Part shown: positions 6,553-6,896 of the stretch, piece after piece
How the letters are laid out: every line of letters starts with the position of its first letter
Numbering within the stretch: position 1 is the first letter of the stretch
Assembly: GCA_025927795.1 (NCBI GenBank)
Contig: JAICKT010000235.1
Span: forward strand, 1-6,896
Source: Parafilimonas sp.
GTDB lineage: Bacteria > Bacteroidota > Bacteroidia > Chitinophagales > Chitinophagaceae
Length of the DNA: 6,896 nucleotides
Direction: 5' to 3'
Translations under genes and position numbers: made by a program
The notes under the pieces: model-generated
Told to the model about the DNA's origin: nothing
Databases searched by the model: none
What the model saw: the letters and a program-made list of their open reading frames with translations, nothing else

Positions 6553-6592
6553 AATTGTCGCCACGTCTCACGTTAATAATTCACTTTTATTT
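6547..6592. terminator. Candidate bidirectional terminator between convergent genes
   Basis: AT-only inverted arms AAATAAAA (6547-6554) and TTTTATTT (6585-6592) flank a small inner hairpin, ACGT-CTC-ACGT (6563-6573). The structure spans both stop codons, where a shared terminator for the two converging genes would be expected. The arms are low-complexity and the spacing is long, so the call is weak. Confidence 0.25.
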
Positions 6593-6896
6593 CTTTCATT
6601 TTTGTTGGCAACCAAACCTGCATTTCATTTTTGCCGCGATTGCACCAAGTATAATATGGAATAGCAGTAATTGTTTTTTCTGCTGTTTGTAAACTGCTGC
6701 CATCACTTGAAGGTTGTATCACATTTGCTTTTGCTTTAATAGCAACAACAGGTTCATCTAATACTTTATAGTTTACTGTTTGAAGCGGTTCATCATTTTT
6801 AAATATAAAATTCCATGCCTCATTATTGTTATCTGCACCTTCAACACAATATACAATTGGTCCGCGCTGTAAAGCAATACGGTCATCATCATACAA
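6573..6896 (-). CDS. GH127-type beta-L-arabinofuranosidase, C-terminal part (runs off the window)
   Basis: Only the last 107 codons are present; the frame is open to the window edge, so the true start lies beyond it. The sequence carries the C-terminal beta-sandwich signatures of GH127/DUF1680 enzymes: RIALQRGPIVYCVEGADN near the fragment's start (residues 6-23) and IPYYTWCNRGKNEMQVWLP close to its end. GH127 enzymes are retaining glycosidases that remove beta-L-arabinofuranose from plant glycans and glycoproteins, using a cysteine nucleophile near a zinc site. Those residues lie upstream and cannot be checked here. Related families (GH146 and other DUF1680 members) share this end, so the precise activity is uncertain. 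Any signal peptide is also outside the window. It converges on the DUF4760-type gene. Confidence 0.8.
   Translation of the reverse strand: MYDDDRIALQRGPIVYCVEGADNNNEAWNFIFKNDEPLQTVNYKVLDEPVVAIKAKANVIQPSSDGSSLQTAEKTITAIPYYTWCNRGKNEMQVWLPTKMKEIKVNY

Overview
The window is AT-rich. None of the start codons I inspected has a convincing Shine-Dalgarno sequence, and several upstream regions carry matches to the Bacteroidota -7 promoter motif TAnnTTTG. Together with the kinds of proteins encoded (an SDR-type mannonate oxidoreductase beside UxuA and UxaC, a DUF4760-type protein, a GH127-type enzyme), this suggests a free-living, plant-polysaccharide-degrading Bacteroidota. It is perhaps near Chitinophagaceae, but that family-level guess is weak.

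Layout. Positions 56-1102 (+) encode a flavin/2Fe-2S oxidoreductase of the PaaE type. It converges on kdgK (1147-2154, -), a PfkB-family 2-keto-3-deoxygluconate kinase. A 43-bp divergent promoter region (2155-2197) separates kdgK from a three-gene run on the + strand: an SDR-family D-mannonate oxidoreductase (2198-3013, the UxuB role), mannonate dehydratase uxuA (3057-4226) and glucuronate isomerase uxaC (4260-5657, GTG start). A stem-loop follows the uxaC stop. The next 391 bp (5658-6048) hold no long ORF, only a possible 26-residue membrane peptide (5775-5855). A DUF4760-type single-pass membrane protein (6049-6552, +) comes next and converges on the C-terminal end of a GH127-type beta-L-arabinofuranosidase (6573-6896, -) that runs off the window.

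How the genes work together. The core is an almost complete isomerase-pathway module for hexuronates. UxaC converts D-glucuronate to D-fructuronate, the SDR reduces this to D-mannonate, UxuA dehydrates it to 2-keto-3-deoxygluconate (KDG), and KdgK phosphorylates KDG to KDPG. The final enzyme, KDPG aldolase, is not in the window. The GH127-type gene nearby would fit feeding from arabinose- and glucuronate-decorated plant glycans. The PaaE-type reductase and the DUF4760 protein have no visible functional tie to the pathway.

I did not find a clearly undescribed system. The most interesting items are the tightly overlapped divergent promoters, an ATTAGCA repeat that recurs just before two start codons, and the small membrane peptide.
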